A DNA stretch of 37,128 nucleotides from an uncultured Roseburia sp. (GCA_944380515.1 CALWHT010000047.1:1-37128); one strand, 5' to 3'. Positions 1 to 8,344 are shown, counted from the first letter of the stretch. Program-made: numbers and translations. The notes: a model not told the origin generated them from the letters alone.

Positions 1-51
1 CATTTTTTTACTGTTTCTTAACACACAAAACAATCTTTCTACAACATGCGA

Positions 52-109
52 AACCGTTGAAAACAAAGGGATTCAGAGCTTTTTCCCCGAATTTTCAACG
101 GTTCTTTTT
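52..109 (+). terminator. Probable rho-independent terminator of a gene left of the window
   Basis: A perfect 12-bp inverted repeat (52-63 with 92-103) is followed on the + strand by CTTTTTA. The 28-nt loop is large but holds a nested GGGA/TCCC stem. No T-run follows on the minus strand, so it most likely ends a + strand transcript entering from the left. Confidence 0.5.
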
Positions 110-158
110 ATACCCAGTAATTTAAAACTTTCTTAAGCTTTTCGGAAATTTCGTATAC

Positions 159-187
159 AAAAAAATAACCGTCTGTACGACGGCTAT
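159..187 (-). terminator. Rho-independent terminator of the radical SAM/flippase operon
   Basis: Read on the minus strand, a 9-bp stem (165-173 with 179-187, one G-U pair) with a 5-nt loop is followed by seven T residues. It lies 36 nt after the stop codon of the flippase-like gene. Confidence 0.8.
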
Positions 188-222
188 CTTTTCCTTAAAT
201 ATACTGACAGGCACACACGCGC

Positions 223-1200
223 CTACTTCTGCACGAAAGCAACCCTTTTCGCCCGAAAATGACGCGCCAGCACAATGACTCCGCCCACCAGGAACGGAAA
301 CACGAAGGTTCCGAACCGGTATAAAAGAGACGCGGAGCCTGCCAGGCCTGTCCCGGTAATTCCCGAAAAAAGCGCTATGAGCACAAACTCCGTAGAACCG
401 ATTCCGGCCGGCGACGGGATTACCGCCGCAAGCATTACCGAAAGCGATGTAATCGCCATGACCTGTGCCAGAGAAACGCTTCCGGTTTCCCGCAGTACCA
501 GATACGGTATTCCGTACCAGAAACAGAACTTCAAAAGATTCATCAGGATAATAAGCAGCACCATCCTTCTTTTTTTCAGGAGGTACTTCGACGCGTTCTC
601 CATCATGTCGCACTGACCGTGCAGCTCAAATATCGCGGAATTAAATTTTCCCCGAAAACGGTCATTGGCGAAATCAAGCAATGCGAAAATGAGTTTATGA
701 AAGCGCGTGGAACAGCAAAACAAAATGAGGCACAGGGTAATCAAAAGCGTAATGAAATAGCCGGCTGCCAGAAGTCCCGCATAGCCGCTGTAATGCTCCC
801 ACATAAAGGACCAGTTGCATACAAAGAAAATCACGGAAAAAAGCGCTATGCTGATTTTGTGAAAGGCATACTGGAGCATATAAAGCCCGAAGCCCTTGGA
901 ATATTCCACGCCGTGCTCATTCAGATAAAAAATTGCCGCCACTCCGGCTCCGCTCCCGAGCGTGGCAACCCGATAAAAGGAACAGAAAAAGGCGTTTGTC
1001 ACGCCCATTTTCCCTGTAAACGACGGCTCATACTGTTTGGCCAGCACCGTCGTAATCCACCCCTCTATGATCTGGTAGGCAGCGGCCATCAGACAGATTC
1101 CGATTACCGTCAGGGGATCTGTCTGCTTTAACTGCTTAAAAATAGGACGCGCCGAATCCCGGAATGTATATATGATAATCCCAATCACCGCCACAACCAA
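223..1200 (-). CDS. Flippase-like integral membrane protein (lysylphosphatidylglycerol synthase TM-domain family)
   Basis: About 325 residues forming many hydrophobic helices with short loops. The pattern resembles the UPF0104/MprF N-terminal flippase domain, which moves lipids across the membrane; there is no catalytic synthase domain, so this is a stand-alone membrane part. It follows the radical SAM gene closely and shares its terminator, so the two are likely co-transcribed. The start is uncertain: the TTG at 1200 is the first usual start codon, but the frame stays open back to the upstream stop. The extra 16 codons encode a typical basic N-terminal segment (SKRKKQVIKW) behind a GAGGGG ribosome binding site at 1249-1254. 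No ATG, GTG or TTG exists in that extension, so an ATT (1248) or ATC (1242) start is possible. Family assignment is from sequence pattern; the substrate is unknown. Confidence 0.75.
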   Translation of the reverse strand: MVVAVIGIIIYTFRDSARPIFKQLKQTDPLTVIGICLMAAAYQIIEGWITTVLAKQYEPSFTGKMGVTNAFFCSFYRVATLGSGAGVAAIFYLNEHGVEYSKGFGLYMLQYAFHKISIALFSVIFFVCNWSFMWEHYSGYAGLLAAGYFITLLITLCLILFCCSTRFHKLIFALLDFANDRFRGKFNSAIFELHGQCDMMENASKYLLKKRRMVLLIILMNLLKFCFWYGIPYLVLRETGSVSLAQVMAITSLSVMLAAVIPSPAGIGSTEFVLIALFSGITGTGLAGSASLLYRFGTFVFPFLVGGVIVLARHFRAKRVAFVQK

Positions 1201-1254
1201 AATCCATTTGATTACCTGCTTTTTGCGTTTACTGATACTGATACAAATCCCCTC

Positions 1255-2652
1255 TTACTTCTTTTTAAAGTTCGTATATCCCTTTTGCTGGTAATGATGC
1301 TCCTGCCAAAGCTTATCGGCCGTTTCTTTCCAATCGCGGGCATAGGCCTCGCATTTTGCACATAAATGCTCTACGGGTTCTTCCTCCTCAACATCGGTGG
1401 AATGAGCCCCCGTTTCGTTCACAAGCCTCTGCAATATCTCCGGATTCTCCAGCATCGGACAGGGTCTTAACATATTCTCGTTGAACGGCTGGTTATCCCT
1501 GTAGGCCATAAACAGCGGCTGCTTTAAGCACTCCAGAAGAGACTTCTCCCGGATATTCGCTCCCGAATAATGGATGAATACACAGGGCTCCACATCACCC
1601 TTCGGATTGATATGACAATAGTTTCTGCCTCCGGCAATACATCCTCCGACATACTCACCGTCATTCTGGAAATCCATCACAAAAATCTCCTTGCCGCCCT
1701 CCATCGCACGTACCTCGCGGATTCTGTGATAAATATATTCTCTCTGCTCCTTTGTCGGCATCAGCTCCGGAGCAGCGTTCATGCCAACCGGCATGAGATG
1801 GAAGTACCATGCAAAACGGCTTCCGTGGCGGGTCAGCAAATCAAAAAACTCGTCGGACGTCACCGCTTCCATGTTCTTACGAGTATAGCATACGCTGTTT
1901 CCAAAAATCAATCCGTTCTCATGAAGTAAATCCATCGCCCGAATAACTTTTTCATAAACACCGCTTCCCCGGCGGAAATCATTCGCATCCTCAAAGCCCT
2001 CAAGGCTGATGGACAAGGACAGATTTCCGACGCGCTTCATATCATCGCAAAGCTTTTGGTCTACCAGTGTTCCGTTGGTATAGCAATGGAACGCGCAGTC
2101 GTCATGTTTCTCGCAGAGTCTGATAACATCCGCCTTGCGCACAAGCGGCTCTCCGCCCGTCATCATATAAAAATAAATGCCAAGTTCCTTACCCTGTGTG
2201 ACAATATCATCCATCTCTTCAAAGGTCAGGTTCAATTTATTGCCGTACTCCGCCGCCCAGCAGCCGGTGCAGTGAAGATTGCACGCACTGGTCGGATCCA
2301 TCAAAATCAACCACGGAATATTGCAGTCATGTATCTCGCGCATTTTCCGAATTGTCTTGGTCCCGTAGAAGGCTGCCTGAAATCCGAGATTGAGCGCCGT
2401 GATTTTTGCGACATGCGGGTCCGTCTCATCCAAAAGACGATTCACGTAACGCATCCATTTATTTTCCGGATCCTGAATCATCTTTCTCGCGCCCTCGTAT
2501 GCTTCCACGCTGAAATTATTCCCCATAAATTTTTCCGCAAGGTCTACAATCTGCAGCAGACCTTTTTGCCGGTCCTTGTTTAAACTCTTAAGCGCCGCAT
2601 CAATGGCGACACCGAATGCTTTTCTTTCTACTGCTAATGCTATATTCGCCAT
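1255..2652 (-). CDS. Radical SAM protein with extra C-terminal cysteines
   Basis: 465 residues. The radical SAM cluster motif CxxxCxxC is at C124, C128 and C131 (CNLHCTGC), and the SAM-binding GGEP is at 166-169. About 110 residues precede the core. Further cysteines in the C-terminal third (GGCIAGG, NYCHINPKGDVEPC, LRPCP, LCAKC) suggest auxiliary iron-sulfur clusters of the SPASM type. The start ATG has GGAGG nine bases upstream. The next gene in the operon is a lipid-flippase-like membrane protein, and no precursor peptide gene is visible beside it, so a lipid or small-molecule substrate seems more likely than a peptide; this is inference. The enzyme class is firm, the reaction unknown. Confidence 0.85.
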   Translation of the reverse strand: MANIALAVERKAFGVAIDAALKSLNKDRQKGLLQIVDLAEKFMGNNFSVEAYEGARKMIQDPENKWMRYVNRLLDETDPHVAKITALNLGFQAAFYGTKTIRKMREIHDCNIPWLILMDPTSACNLHCTGCWAAEYGNKLNLTFEEMDDIVTQGKELGIYFYMMTGGEPLVRKADVIRLCEKHDDCAFHCYTNGTLVDQKLCDDMKRVGNLSLSISLEGFEDANDFRRGSGVYEKVIRAMDLLHENGLIFGNSVCYTRKNMEAVTSDEFFDLLTRHGSRFAWYFHLMPVGMNAAPELMPTKEQREYIYHRIREVRAMEGGKEIFVMDFQNDGEYVGGCIAGGRNYCHINPKGDVEPCVFIHYSGANIREKSLLECLKQPLFMAYRDNQPFNENMLRPCPMLENPEILQRLVNETGAHSTDVEEEEPVEHLCAKCEAYARDWKETADKLWQEHHYQQKGYTNFKKK

Positions 2653-2985
2653 AATTTCGAACCTCCGTTACTTTTACTTTTTCCAACTATTTATCAGTAG
2701 CAAGTATAAAAAACCAACCCTGTTTTTTAAATATGCAATCGGTATTCTTTGTATCTGTTCTTTATATATTTCGACATTTTTGTCTATTTTCCGACTACAT
2801 ATTCTATAGTTTGACTGTATAATCATACGCATGATATGGTTTTCATTACTACATATCATTGCATCATCCGTATTTTTTCTGTCAACAAAGGTTTATTACT
2901 TTTTTCTTAAATTGTATGCGGCAAGCTTAACAGGATTCCTGAAAATGGTTATAATCTATAGTATGACACGAAAGGAGTTTTTCCT
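2653..2985. promoter_or_regulatory. AT-rich divergent intergenic region
   Basis: 333 bp between the radical SAM gene (minus) and the phospholipase C-like gene (plus). It holds the promoter at 2927-2955 for the plus gene. For the minus gene, a TATACT-type -10 (2703-2708) without a good -35 is the best candidate. I see no convincing small gene. Confidence 0.45.
2927..2955 (+). promoter_or_regulatory. Sigma-A-type promoter of the phospholipase C-like gene
   Basis: TTAACA (2927-2932), a 17-bp spacer and a perfect TATAAT (2950-2955), 30 bp upstream of the ATG. Confidence 0.75.
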
Positions 2986-3954
2986 ATGCCAGGCTTTGCA
3001 ACCCACTATATTTTCGGAAGGGAAACCTACCACGCACTGAAAAAAAATCCAATCAAAAAGAATCTTTACGATAATCGTGCCACCTACGGACTCGGTCTTC
3101 AGGGGCCGGATATCTTCTTTTACTATCTCCCTTCTTATGTATTGGAAGGGCACAACATCGGCTCCATTGCTCACGTGCAGGAAACGCGGGCATTTTTTCA
3201 GGGGCTCATTCAAAGCTGTATGACATTTCGCACACAGGAGGAACGCGATATTGCCGAAGCGTATCTGGCCGGCTTTCTGGGGCATTATACGCTCGACACC
3301 GTCTGCCATCCCTATATCTATGCAATGACGCATTATCACGGAAAAGAAGAAAAGGCCTATTTCTCCAGACATGCCTACCTTGAAGTGGACATCGACACGG
3401 CGCTGCTCTCGCTGAAGCTTCATCGGACGCCCCGCAGCTTTCATGCGGCGGATACCCTCCGGCTCACGCTGCGCCAGAAGCGTGTCATTGCGGACATGCT
3501 TTTCTACGCTTACCGCTATGCCTTCCCCGAAATGAAATTCCGCAGATATACCATGCACCTTGCCATTTTTTCCATGCAGCTTGGGATGCGGATCCTTCAC
3601 GACGATACGGGAAAGAAAAAAGCCCTGGTTCGCCTGACAGAAAAATACTGCCTCGGCTATCCGCTTTTTTCTCCCCTGTTTCCGAGTGACAATTTATTTT
3701 TCCGCACGGACCCGTTTAATCTGCGCCATGCCTCCTGGAAAAATCCCTGGGACGACTCACTTGTCTCCAGCGAAAGCTTTTTTGAGCTCTACGAAAAGGC
3801 CAAAGCGCTGTATATTTCCCGCATCCGCAAGCTTTTTCACGTACTCCACAGTAAGGCGGACACAGCAGCGTCGCGGCGGCTTCTTCGGGATTTGCTGGAC
3901 GATTACGGCAACTGCTCCTTCCACAGCGGACTTGATGTTTCGATACCAAGTTAA
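2986..3954 (+). CDS. Zinc-dependent phospholipase C family protein
   Basis: 322 residues, with the pattern of the alpha-helical zinc-dependent phospholipase C family. An early His lies in MPGFATHYIFG, Asp in GLQGPDIFF, then the metal-ligand cluster GHYTLDTVCHPYIY and a further His/Glu/Asp set around RHAYLEVDID. No signal peptide is visible, unlike secreted toxins such as alpha-toxin, so this is probably an intracellular or unconventional member; such proteins are common in Clostridia with unknown substrate. A ribosome binding site AAAGGAG precedes the ATG. It is monocistronic: its own promoter is upstream and a bidirectional terminator follows at once. Family confident, substrate not. Confidence 0.8.
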   Translation: MPGFATHYIFGRETYHALKKNPIKKNLYDNRATYGLGLQGPDIFFYYLPSYVLEGHNIGSIAHVQETRAFFQGLIQSCMTFRTQEERDIAEAYLAGFLGHYTLDTVCHPYIYAMTHYHGKEEKAYFSRHAYLEVDIDTALLSLKLHRTPRSFHAADTLRLTLRQKRVIADMLFYAYRYAFPEMKFRRYTMHLAIFSMQLGMRILHDDTGKKKALVRLTEKYCLGYPLFSPLFPSDNLFFRTDPFNLRHASWKNPWDDSLVSSESFFELYEKAKALYISRIRKLFHVLHSKADTAASRRLLRDLLDDYGNCSFHSGLDVSIPS

Positions 3955-3985
3955 AAAGAGCGCCGTCCGGCGACGGCGCTCTTTT
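3954..3985. terminator. Bidirectional rho-independent terminator
   Basis: A perfect 14-bp stem (3954-3967 with 3972-3985) with loop CGGC. The A-rich 5' arm and T-rich 3' arm make it work in both directions, ending the phospholipase C-like gene (plus; the stop codon overlaps the arm) and the NfeD/patatin/dehydrogenase operon (minus). Confidence 0.9.
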
Positions 3986-3988
3986 CTT

Positions 3989-4927
3989 CTATTCTTCCGC
4001 AAAAAATTCCCGAATCTGCCCCTCGATAGTTTTCATCAGCCGTGTTCTCGCCTCCACACTCGCCCATGCAATATGCGGCGTAATGATAAGACGTTCGCTG
4101 TCCTTTAGGCGGCGGAGCGGATTGTCCGCGCGCATCGGCTCCGCGCAAAGCACATCCAGCCCTGCTGCCGCGATTTCCTCCCGCTCGAGTGCTCTCGCCA
4201 AATCCTCCTCCACGACAATCGGCCCTCTGCCGAGGTTCAAAAAGATGGCAGACCGCTTCATTTTAGAAAAAGCCTCTCCATCCATCAGGCCCTGCGTGTC
4301 CTCCGTCAAAGGCGCGTGCACTGACACAATGTCCGCACTTCTAAGCAATGTATCGAAATCAACCCGCTCATAGCCCGGGCTGTTGTTCTTTCCCGACGTG
4401 GAATAATAGATGACACGGCAGCCAAACAGCTTTGCAAGGTCCGCCACCCTGCGTCCAATGCTGCCCAGCCCGATGATGCCCCAGGTTTTTCCGGACAGCT
4501 CATGAAAGACATTGGAAAAATGCGTAAATGTGGTATCCTCCACATAGCGTCCCGATTTTACGTAATCATCATAGTAACGCAGCTTTTCCAACAGATAAAA
4601 CAGAAGCGCAAAGGTATGCTGCGTTACCGTTTCCGTAGAATACCCCGCGACATTTCTCCATGCGATTCCCCGCTGCTCCAAATATTCCTTATCAAGATTG
4701 TTCGTGCCCGTAGCAGTCACGCACACCAGCTTTAAATGATCCGCTTCCCCGATGGATGCCTCATTGATTTCTACCTTATTTAAAACAATCACATCGGCAT
4801 CCCGCGTGCGCTCTCTGGCCTCCTCTGTCGTAGAAAAGCCGTACTTTACGACCTCCCCAAGTCTGTCATAGCCGGATAAATCAATGTCATCCCCGATAGT
4901 CTTTGCATCCAGAAATACAATCTTCAT
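3989..4927 (-). CDS. D-2-hydroxyacid dehydrogenase (glycerate/hydroxypyruvate reductase-like)
   Basis: 312 residues. NAD-dependent enzyme interconverting 2-hydroxy and 2-keto acids. The NAD-binding GLGSIG is at 153-158, and the catalytic Arg/Glu/His triad fits R234 (NLGRGP), E263 (CAEP) and H285 (TPHIAW). The length fits two-domain enzymes of the SerA/HprA family without the C-terminal regulatory domain of longer SerA. It is last in the operon, 14 bp after the patatin-like gene, and ends just before the shared terminator. The exact substrate (glycerate, lactate or a branched acid) cannot be read from sequence. Confidence 0.85.
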   Translation of the reverse strand: MKIVFLDAKTIGDDIDLSGYDRLGEVVKYGFSTTEEARERTRDADVIVLNKVEINEASIGEADHLKLVCVTATGTNNLDKEYLEQRGIAWRNVAGYSTETVTQHTFALLFYLLEKLRYYDDYVKSGRYVEDTTFTHFSNVFHELSGKTWGIIGLGSIGRRVADLAKLFGCRVIYYSTSGKNNSPGYERVDFDTLLRSADIVSVHAPLTEDTQGLMDGEAFSKMKRSAIFLNLGRGPIVVEEDLARALEREEIAAAGLDVLCAEPMRADNPLRRLKDSERLIITPHIAWASVEARTRLMKTIEGQIREFFAEE

Positions 4928-4941
4928 CTTTTCCTCCGTTC

Positions 4942-5793
4942 TTATCCTTTTAAATACTCCCGCAGCGCCTCCGTCTGCTCCCCGGCAATCCGCACGCCCT
5001 CATCATATAACCTGCGCAGCTTCACGGCATCCGTCTCCGTCCGTCCGACCCCAAAGGTCGTCTCAGGCGCGATCACAAAGACCTTTCCTTCTTTTTCAAG
5101 CTCGATAAGCTCCTTCATGGACGCATTATACCGTTCCGCTCTGGAATCCAAAGCCTCCACAATTTTGGGGTATCTGTGGTACAAGCCGTCGGTCAGGCGC
5201 ACGGCACGTTCCGTTTTTTTGACATAGCCGCGCTCCCTTGTGAGGACTACAACCAGCTTATCGCAGCCCTGCTTTAACGCATGCTGATAAGGAATCGAAT
5301 CAGCGATTCCCCCGTCCAGGTAATAACGCCTGCCGATTTTTACCGGCTGAAACAAAACCGGCAGCGAGCAGCTCGCAACCACAATATCACGCATTTCCTT
5401 TCCCCGCGGTACGGTAAGATACTCGGCCTTTCCCGTGTGAATATTGGTCACGGCAGCCTCCACCTCACCCGGGTATGCCGCAAACGCGTCATAATCAAAC
5501 GGAAGCAGCTCATTGGGCACCTCATCAAACACAAACTTCGTATTATAATAAGCCCGCTCCTTGCGGTTAAGCAAATGGCGTATCCCCATATAGCGCTTGT
5601 CCGGCATATATTTCTCCATCAACTCCAGATTGCGCCCCCGCTGCTTCGAAAGATACGATATTCCATAGGCAATTCCGGCGGAAACACCGATAAAATAATC
5701 CGGCATCAGATTTTCTTCCAAAAATACGTCCATAACGCCGCAGGAAAAAACCGTGCGGTTCGCTCCGCCTTCAAATACCATTCCAAGCTTCAT
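4942..5793 (-). CDS. Patatin-like phospholipase family protein
   Basis: 283 residues. Serine lipid acyl hydrolase of the bacterial RssA/YjjU type. The nucleophile is S38 in GVSAG, the oxyanion loop is EGGANR near residues 8-13, and the catalytic Asp is D160 in LDGGIADSIP, giving the Ser-Asp dyad of patatins. No signal peptide or membrane helix, so probably cytoplasmic and acting on membrane lipid or acyl esters. It lies 24 bp after nfeD-like and 14 bp before the dehydrogenase, so all three are likely one transcript. The family is certain, the substrate unknown. Confidence 0.88.
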   Translation of the reverse strand: MKLGMVFEGGANRTVFSCGVMDVFLEENLMPDYFIGVSAGIAYGISYLSKQRGRNLELMEKYMPDKRYMGIRHLLNRKERAYYNTKFVFDEVPNELLPFDYDAFAAYPGEVEAAVTNIHTGKAEYLTVPRGKEMRDIVVASCSLPVLFQPVKIGRRYYLDGGIADSIPYQHALKQGCDKLVVVLTRERGYVKKTERAVRLTDGLYHRYPKIVEALDSRAERYNASMKELIELEKEGKVFVIAPETTFGVGRTETDAVKLRRLYDEGVRIAGEQTEALREYLKG

Positions 5794-5817
5794 ATTCCGT
5801 CACCTTCTTAACGCTTT

Positions 5818-6282
5818 TTATTCTGCCGCATCCGTTTTGTTCTGCGGCATGGCGTCGCTCTCCCCAACATAAAGGGTCACGCCCCTGATTTCCTTTACCT
5901 TCACAATCATGCCCGGTTCAAATACTTTCCCGTCCTCATAGGCGCGGGCTGTCCACTCCTGTCCGTTCAGCACCGCCGTCCCGGTTCCCTTAAGATTATC
6001 CACCGTTTCGGTAATGCACACATTCTTATCCACAGCCTCCTCATAATTGGTCTTGATAAGATGCGGCTTTAAGTACTTCATCGCCCACGGACGCGTGAAA
6101 AACAACAGTACCAACGATACTGCGAAAAAAACGACAATCTGCCATGCCACTCCCAGCCCAAGCGCATAACACAAAAGCGCCGCCAGTGCACCTCCGGCAA
6201 ACCAGATAGAGGTCAGCCCTACCGTTGCGATTTCTATTGCGGCAAATAAGATAATAAGTGCAACCCAGATAATTGCTTCCAT
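5818..6282 (-). CDS. NfeD-like membrane protein (short form)
   Basis: 154 residues from the ATG at 6282, chosen because GGAGG lies six bases upstream; a longer frame to 6339 has no such site. The first ~75 residues form two or three hydrophobic helices. The C-terminal part (about 85-145, including GTAVLNGQEWTARA and GMIVKVKEIRGVTLYV) matches the OB-fold domain of short NfeD proteins. Such proteins usually partner an SPFH/flotillin protein in membrane microdomains; no flotillin gene is in view here, and the next gene is a patatin-like lipase. First gene of the operon. Confidence 0.82.
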   Translation of the reverse strand: MEAIIWVALIILFAAIEIATVGLTSIWFAGGALAALLCYALGLGVAWQIVVFFAVSLVLLFFTRPWAMKYLKPHLIKTNYEEAVDKNVCITETVDNLKGTGTAVLNGQEWTARAYEDGKVFEPGMIVKVKEIRGVTLYVGESDAMPQNKTDAAE

Positions 6283-6323
6283 AATAATCCTCCATTCCCT
6301 GTATCTATCTCGTTTCTTTCTAC

Positions 6324-6329
6324 AGTATA
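6324..6329 (-). promoter_or_regulatory. Probable extended -10 promoter of the nfeD-like operon
   Basis: On the minus strand TGCTATACT reads as an extended -10 (TGn plus TATACT). The matching -35 is weak (TGGAAA, 17-bp spacing). It is about 40 bp upstream of the start codon. Confidence 0.4.
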
Positions 6330-6420
6330 GCATGAACAATTTTCTATTTCCATTGTTAATTATATGCAGGAAGATGCCGAAACATATAGTAGATTTTAAG
6401 AAAGGGACAAGGGGACGATT

Positions 6421-7083
6421 ATGCCACTGAAAACTTATTCCGGAACCGGAACCACACTCAGCGCAGCCTATTATCTGCGCCGGTTTTACTCAGCAAACAC
6501 AGACGCCCGCACAGAGACCTCGCGCAGCCATCTCGGCAGCTCCACGCTGTCTTCGGCAGACGCGCTTGCCCTGCGCAAGGCGGTAAAAGCACTCGGCTCT
6601 TTTACCTATGACGACGACCATGACGACAACATCCGAAACAGTGTCTCGGCATTTGTCAGCACCTATAATCACATGCTGGACTCGGCCGCAGAATCCGGCG
6701 ACCGCACTCTGCAAAAAACGGCAAAAAGCCTGAAAAACCTGACGGACACATATGCGGATGAGCTTGATAAAATCGGTATTACCGTCAATTCGGACGGTAC
6801 GCTTGAAACACGCAGTTCTCTGTTTCCATCGGCCGACATTTCCAAATTTGAGGAGTTGTTTTCCTCGGACTCCGAATATATGCAGCGTGTTTCCTCCTAT
6901 ACCAGGCGGTTGGAAAGCAGGAGCAGCGATCTGGTACAGATTGAGAAAAACCAAAAGCTGCTCCGGGAAAAAGAGAAAAACCAGACTTCCACCACAGCCG
7001 CTGCCGAAATCGTGGCAAACCGCATAGACCTTGATACGCTCGCCAATACCGGCATCGGCTCTCACATTAATATTTCATTGTAA
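6421..7083 (+). CDS. Unnamed protein with similarity to the C-terminal part of flagellar cap protein FliD
   Basis: 220 residues, Ser/Thr/Asp-rich. Residues ~70-165 resemble the FliD C-terminal region: a helix with SVSAFVSTYNHMLDSA, a LKNLTDTY helix, then DELDKIGITVNSDGTLE, the strand-turn FliD uses before its last helices, followed by FEELF. The last ~50 residues look like a coiled coil rich in Gln, Lys and Glu. FliD itself is usually much longer (400 residues or more), and no flagellar gene lies nearby. A purine-rich AAGGGG precedes the ATG. Expressed alone and convergent with the carboxypeptidase gene. Function unknown; a secreted or envelope filament role would be a guess. Confidence 0.65.
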   Translation: MPLKTYSGTGTTLSAAYYLRRFYSANTDARTETSRSHLGSSTLSSADALALRKAVKALGSFTYDDDHDDNIRNSVSAFVSTYNHMLDSAAESGDRTLQKTAKSLKNLTDTYADELDKIGITVNSDGTLETRSSLFPSADISKFEELFSSDSEYMQRVSSYTRRLESRSSDLVQIEKNQKLLREKEKNQTSTTAAAEIVANRIDLDTLANTGIGSHINISL

Positions 7084-7105
7084 TAAGCACGGTTTTTCGC
7101 CAAAG

Positions 7106-8146
7106 CTATCGCATGCGGATTTCCAGCGTATTTCCCTGCGCTTTCACCGAAGCATAACTGCCGCAGATTAACGGCATCATCGGCGGCAGATGCCCGATAT
7201 CCGCATCCATAATAATCGGCACCTGATATTCCTCCAGCAAATCCGTAACAGCCCGATAGTGATCCAATCCCATCAGCTCCTGGCCAAACACCAGGGGCCT
7301 TCCTATCAGAAAGCCCTTTACGTGTGAAAACCACCCCGCATGCTTCATCTGCCACACCGCTCGCCGGATTGCCATAACATTTAAGTCACAGGCTTCCAGA
7401 AACCAGATGATTCCCTCCTCCTGATACCGGTCGGCAAATTCCGTGACCTTATCGTAGCCCGTGCCGAGCAGGTTCACAAGACAGTCCATACAGCCGCCGA
7501 GCAGGCGTCCCTGCATCGTCACCGTCTCCTCTGCTCCCGCTTTCATCCCGTCTGGCAGGCAGAACTTTAATTCGCGTTTTTCCGTCACATGGTAGGGCTC
7601 CAGCGGATGCTCTTCATCCTTCACGCTCTCCTTTTCCCACAGCTCATAACCGCATACGGTATCCTGGCTGCCCCGCAGAATGCGGTATGCATCCCACAGG
7701 CTTTCATGCCAGGGCTCCATCCCGAATGCAGCCGCGCAAGGCCCGTATATCGACGCCGTGTCGCACAGCGTAGCCAAGAGAAACGTCATATTGGTATTGT
7801 CTGAAAAACCCATATACCATTTCGGCTTTGCTGCCTTAATCTTCCCGAAATCTACATAATCCAGAATCTCGCACATCAGCTCTCCGCCGCCGCACGAAAT
7901 TAAAATATCATTGCTTTCGCTGCAATAATAGTCCGTCAGCTCCCGGCCGCATGCCTCCGGCGTATTGCTGATACCGATGCCCTTTCCCTCGTAGCAGTTC
8001 GGCCCCAGCTCAAGCCCGTGCCCCAGCTCCCGAAACTTTTTCTGCGCATTCGCAAACGCGGTACGGTATGGCTCTATATTGCATCCGAAGGACGGCGCCA
8101 CAAACCCGATGGTGCCGTTCTCCGGCAAAAACTCCGGATATCTCAT
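7106..8146 (-). CDS. LD-carboxypeptidase, peptidase family S66
   Basis: 346 residues. Family S66 serine peptidases cut the L-D bond in murein tetrapeptides (LdcA) or detoxify microcin C-like adenylates (MccF). The Ser-Glu-His triad is visible: S115 in MGFSDNTN, E251 in WFLEACD and H319 in DADIGHLPP, at nearly the same numbering as known LdcA. The opening GTIGFVAPS is also typical. No signal peptide, as expected for a cytoplasmic recycling enzyme. GGGAGG lies eight bases before the ATG. Whether it is a true LdcA or an MccF-type resistance enzyme is open. Confidence 0.88.
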   Translation of the reverse strand: MRYPEFLPENGTIGFVAPSFGCNIEPYRTAFANAQKKFRELGHGLELGPNCYEGKGIGISNTPEACGRELTDYYCSESNDILISCGGGELMCEILDYVDFGKIKAAKPKWYMGFSDNTNMTFLLATLCDTASIYGPCAAAFGMEPWHESLWDAYRILRGSQDTVCGYELWEKESVKDEEHPLEPYHVTEKRELKFCLPDGMKAGAEETVTMQGRLLGGCMDCLVNLLGTGYDKVTEFADRYQEEGIIWFLEACDLNVMAIRRAVWQMKHAGWFSHVKGFLIGRPLVFGQELMGLDHYRAVTDLLEEYQVPIIMDADIGHLPPMMPLICGSYASVKAQGNTLEIRMR

Positions 8147-8216
8147 ACCTTCTGCCTCCCTCGTTTAGATTTAGACTGGTAATTCGTGCTTTTATCTTAA
8201 ATCAAAAAAAAATTTC

Positions 8217-8245
8217 TTGCAATCCCTTTTGTGTTTGGTTATAAT
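8217..8245 (+). promoter_or_regulatory. Promoter of tRNA-Gly
   Basis: TTGCAA (8217-8222), 17-bp spacer, perfect TATAAT (8240-8245), 25 bp before the tRNA. Confidence 0.8.
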
Positions 8246-8270
8246 AGCTTGTGTGAAGTTTATATCTTTT

Positions 8271-8341
8271 GCGGACATAGTACATCGGTAGTATATCAGC
8301 TTCCCAAGCTGAGGAGGCGGGTTCGATTCCCGTTGTCCGCT
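8271..8341 (+). tRNA. tRNA-Gly (anticodon CCC)
   Basis: A complete cloverleaf. The acceptor stem is GCGGACA with TGTCCGC, and the anticodon loop TTCCCAA (8301-8307) gives anticodon CCC, with a regular T-arm GGGTTCGATTCCC. CCA is not encoded. A solitary gene with its own promoter and terminator. Confidence 0.95.
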
Positions 8342-8344
8342 CTG

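Noticed and set aside
122-613. Reading frame on the minus strand at the left end
   Set aside because: It overlaps the flippase-like gene in another frame, runs through the terminator at 159-187 and has no recognisable protein pattern.
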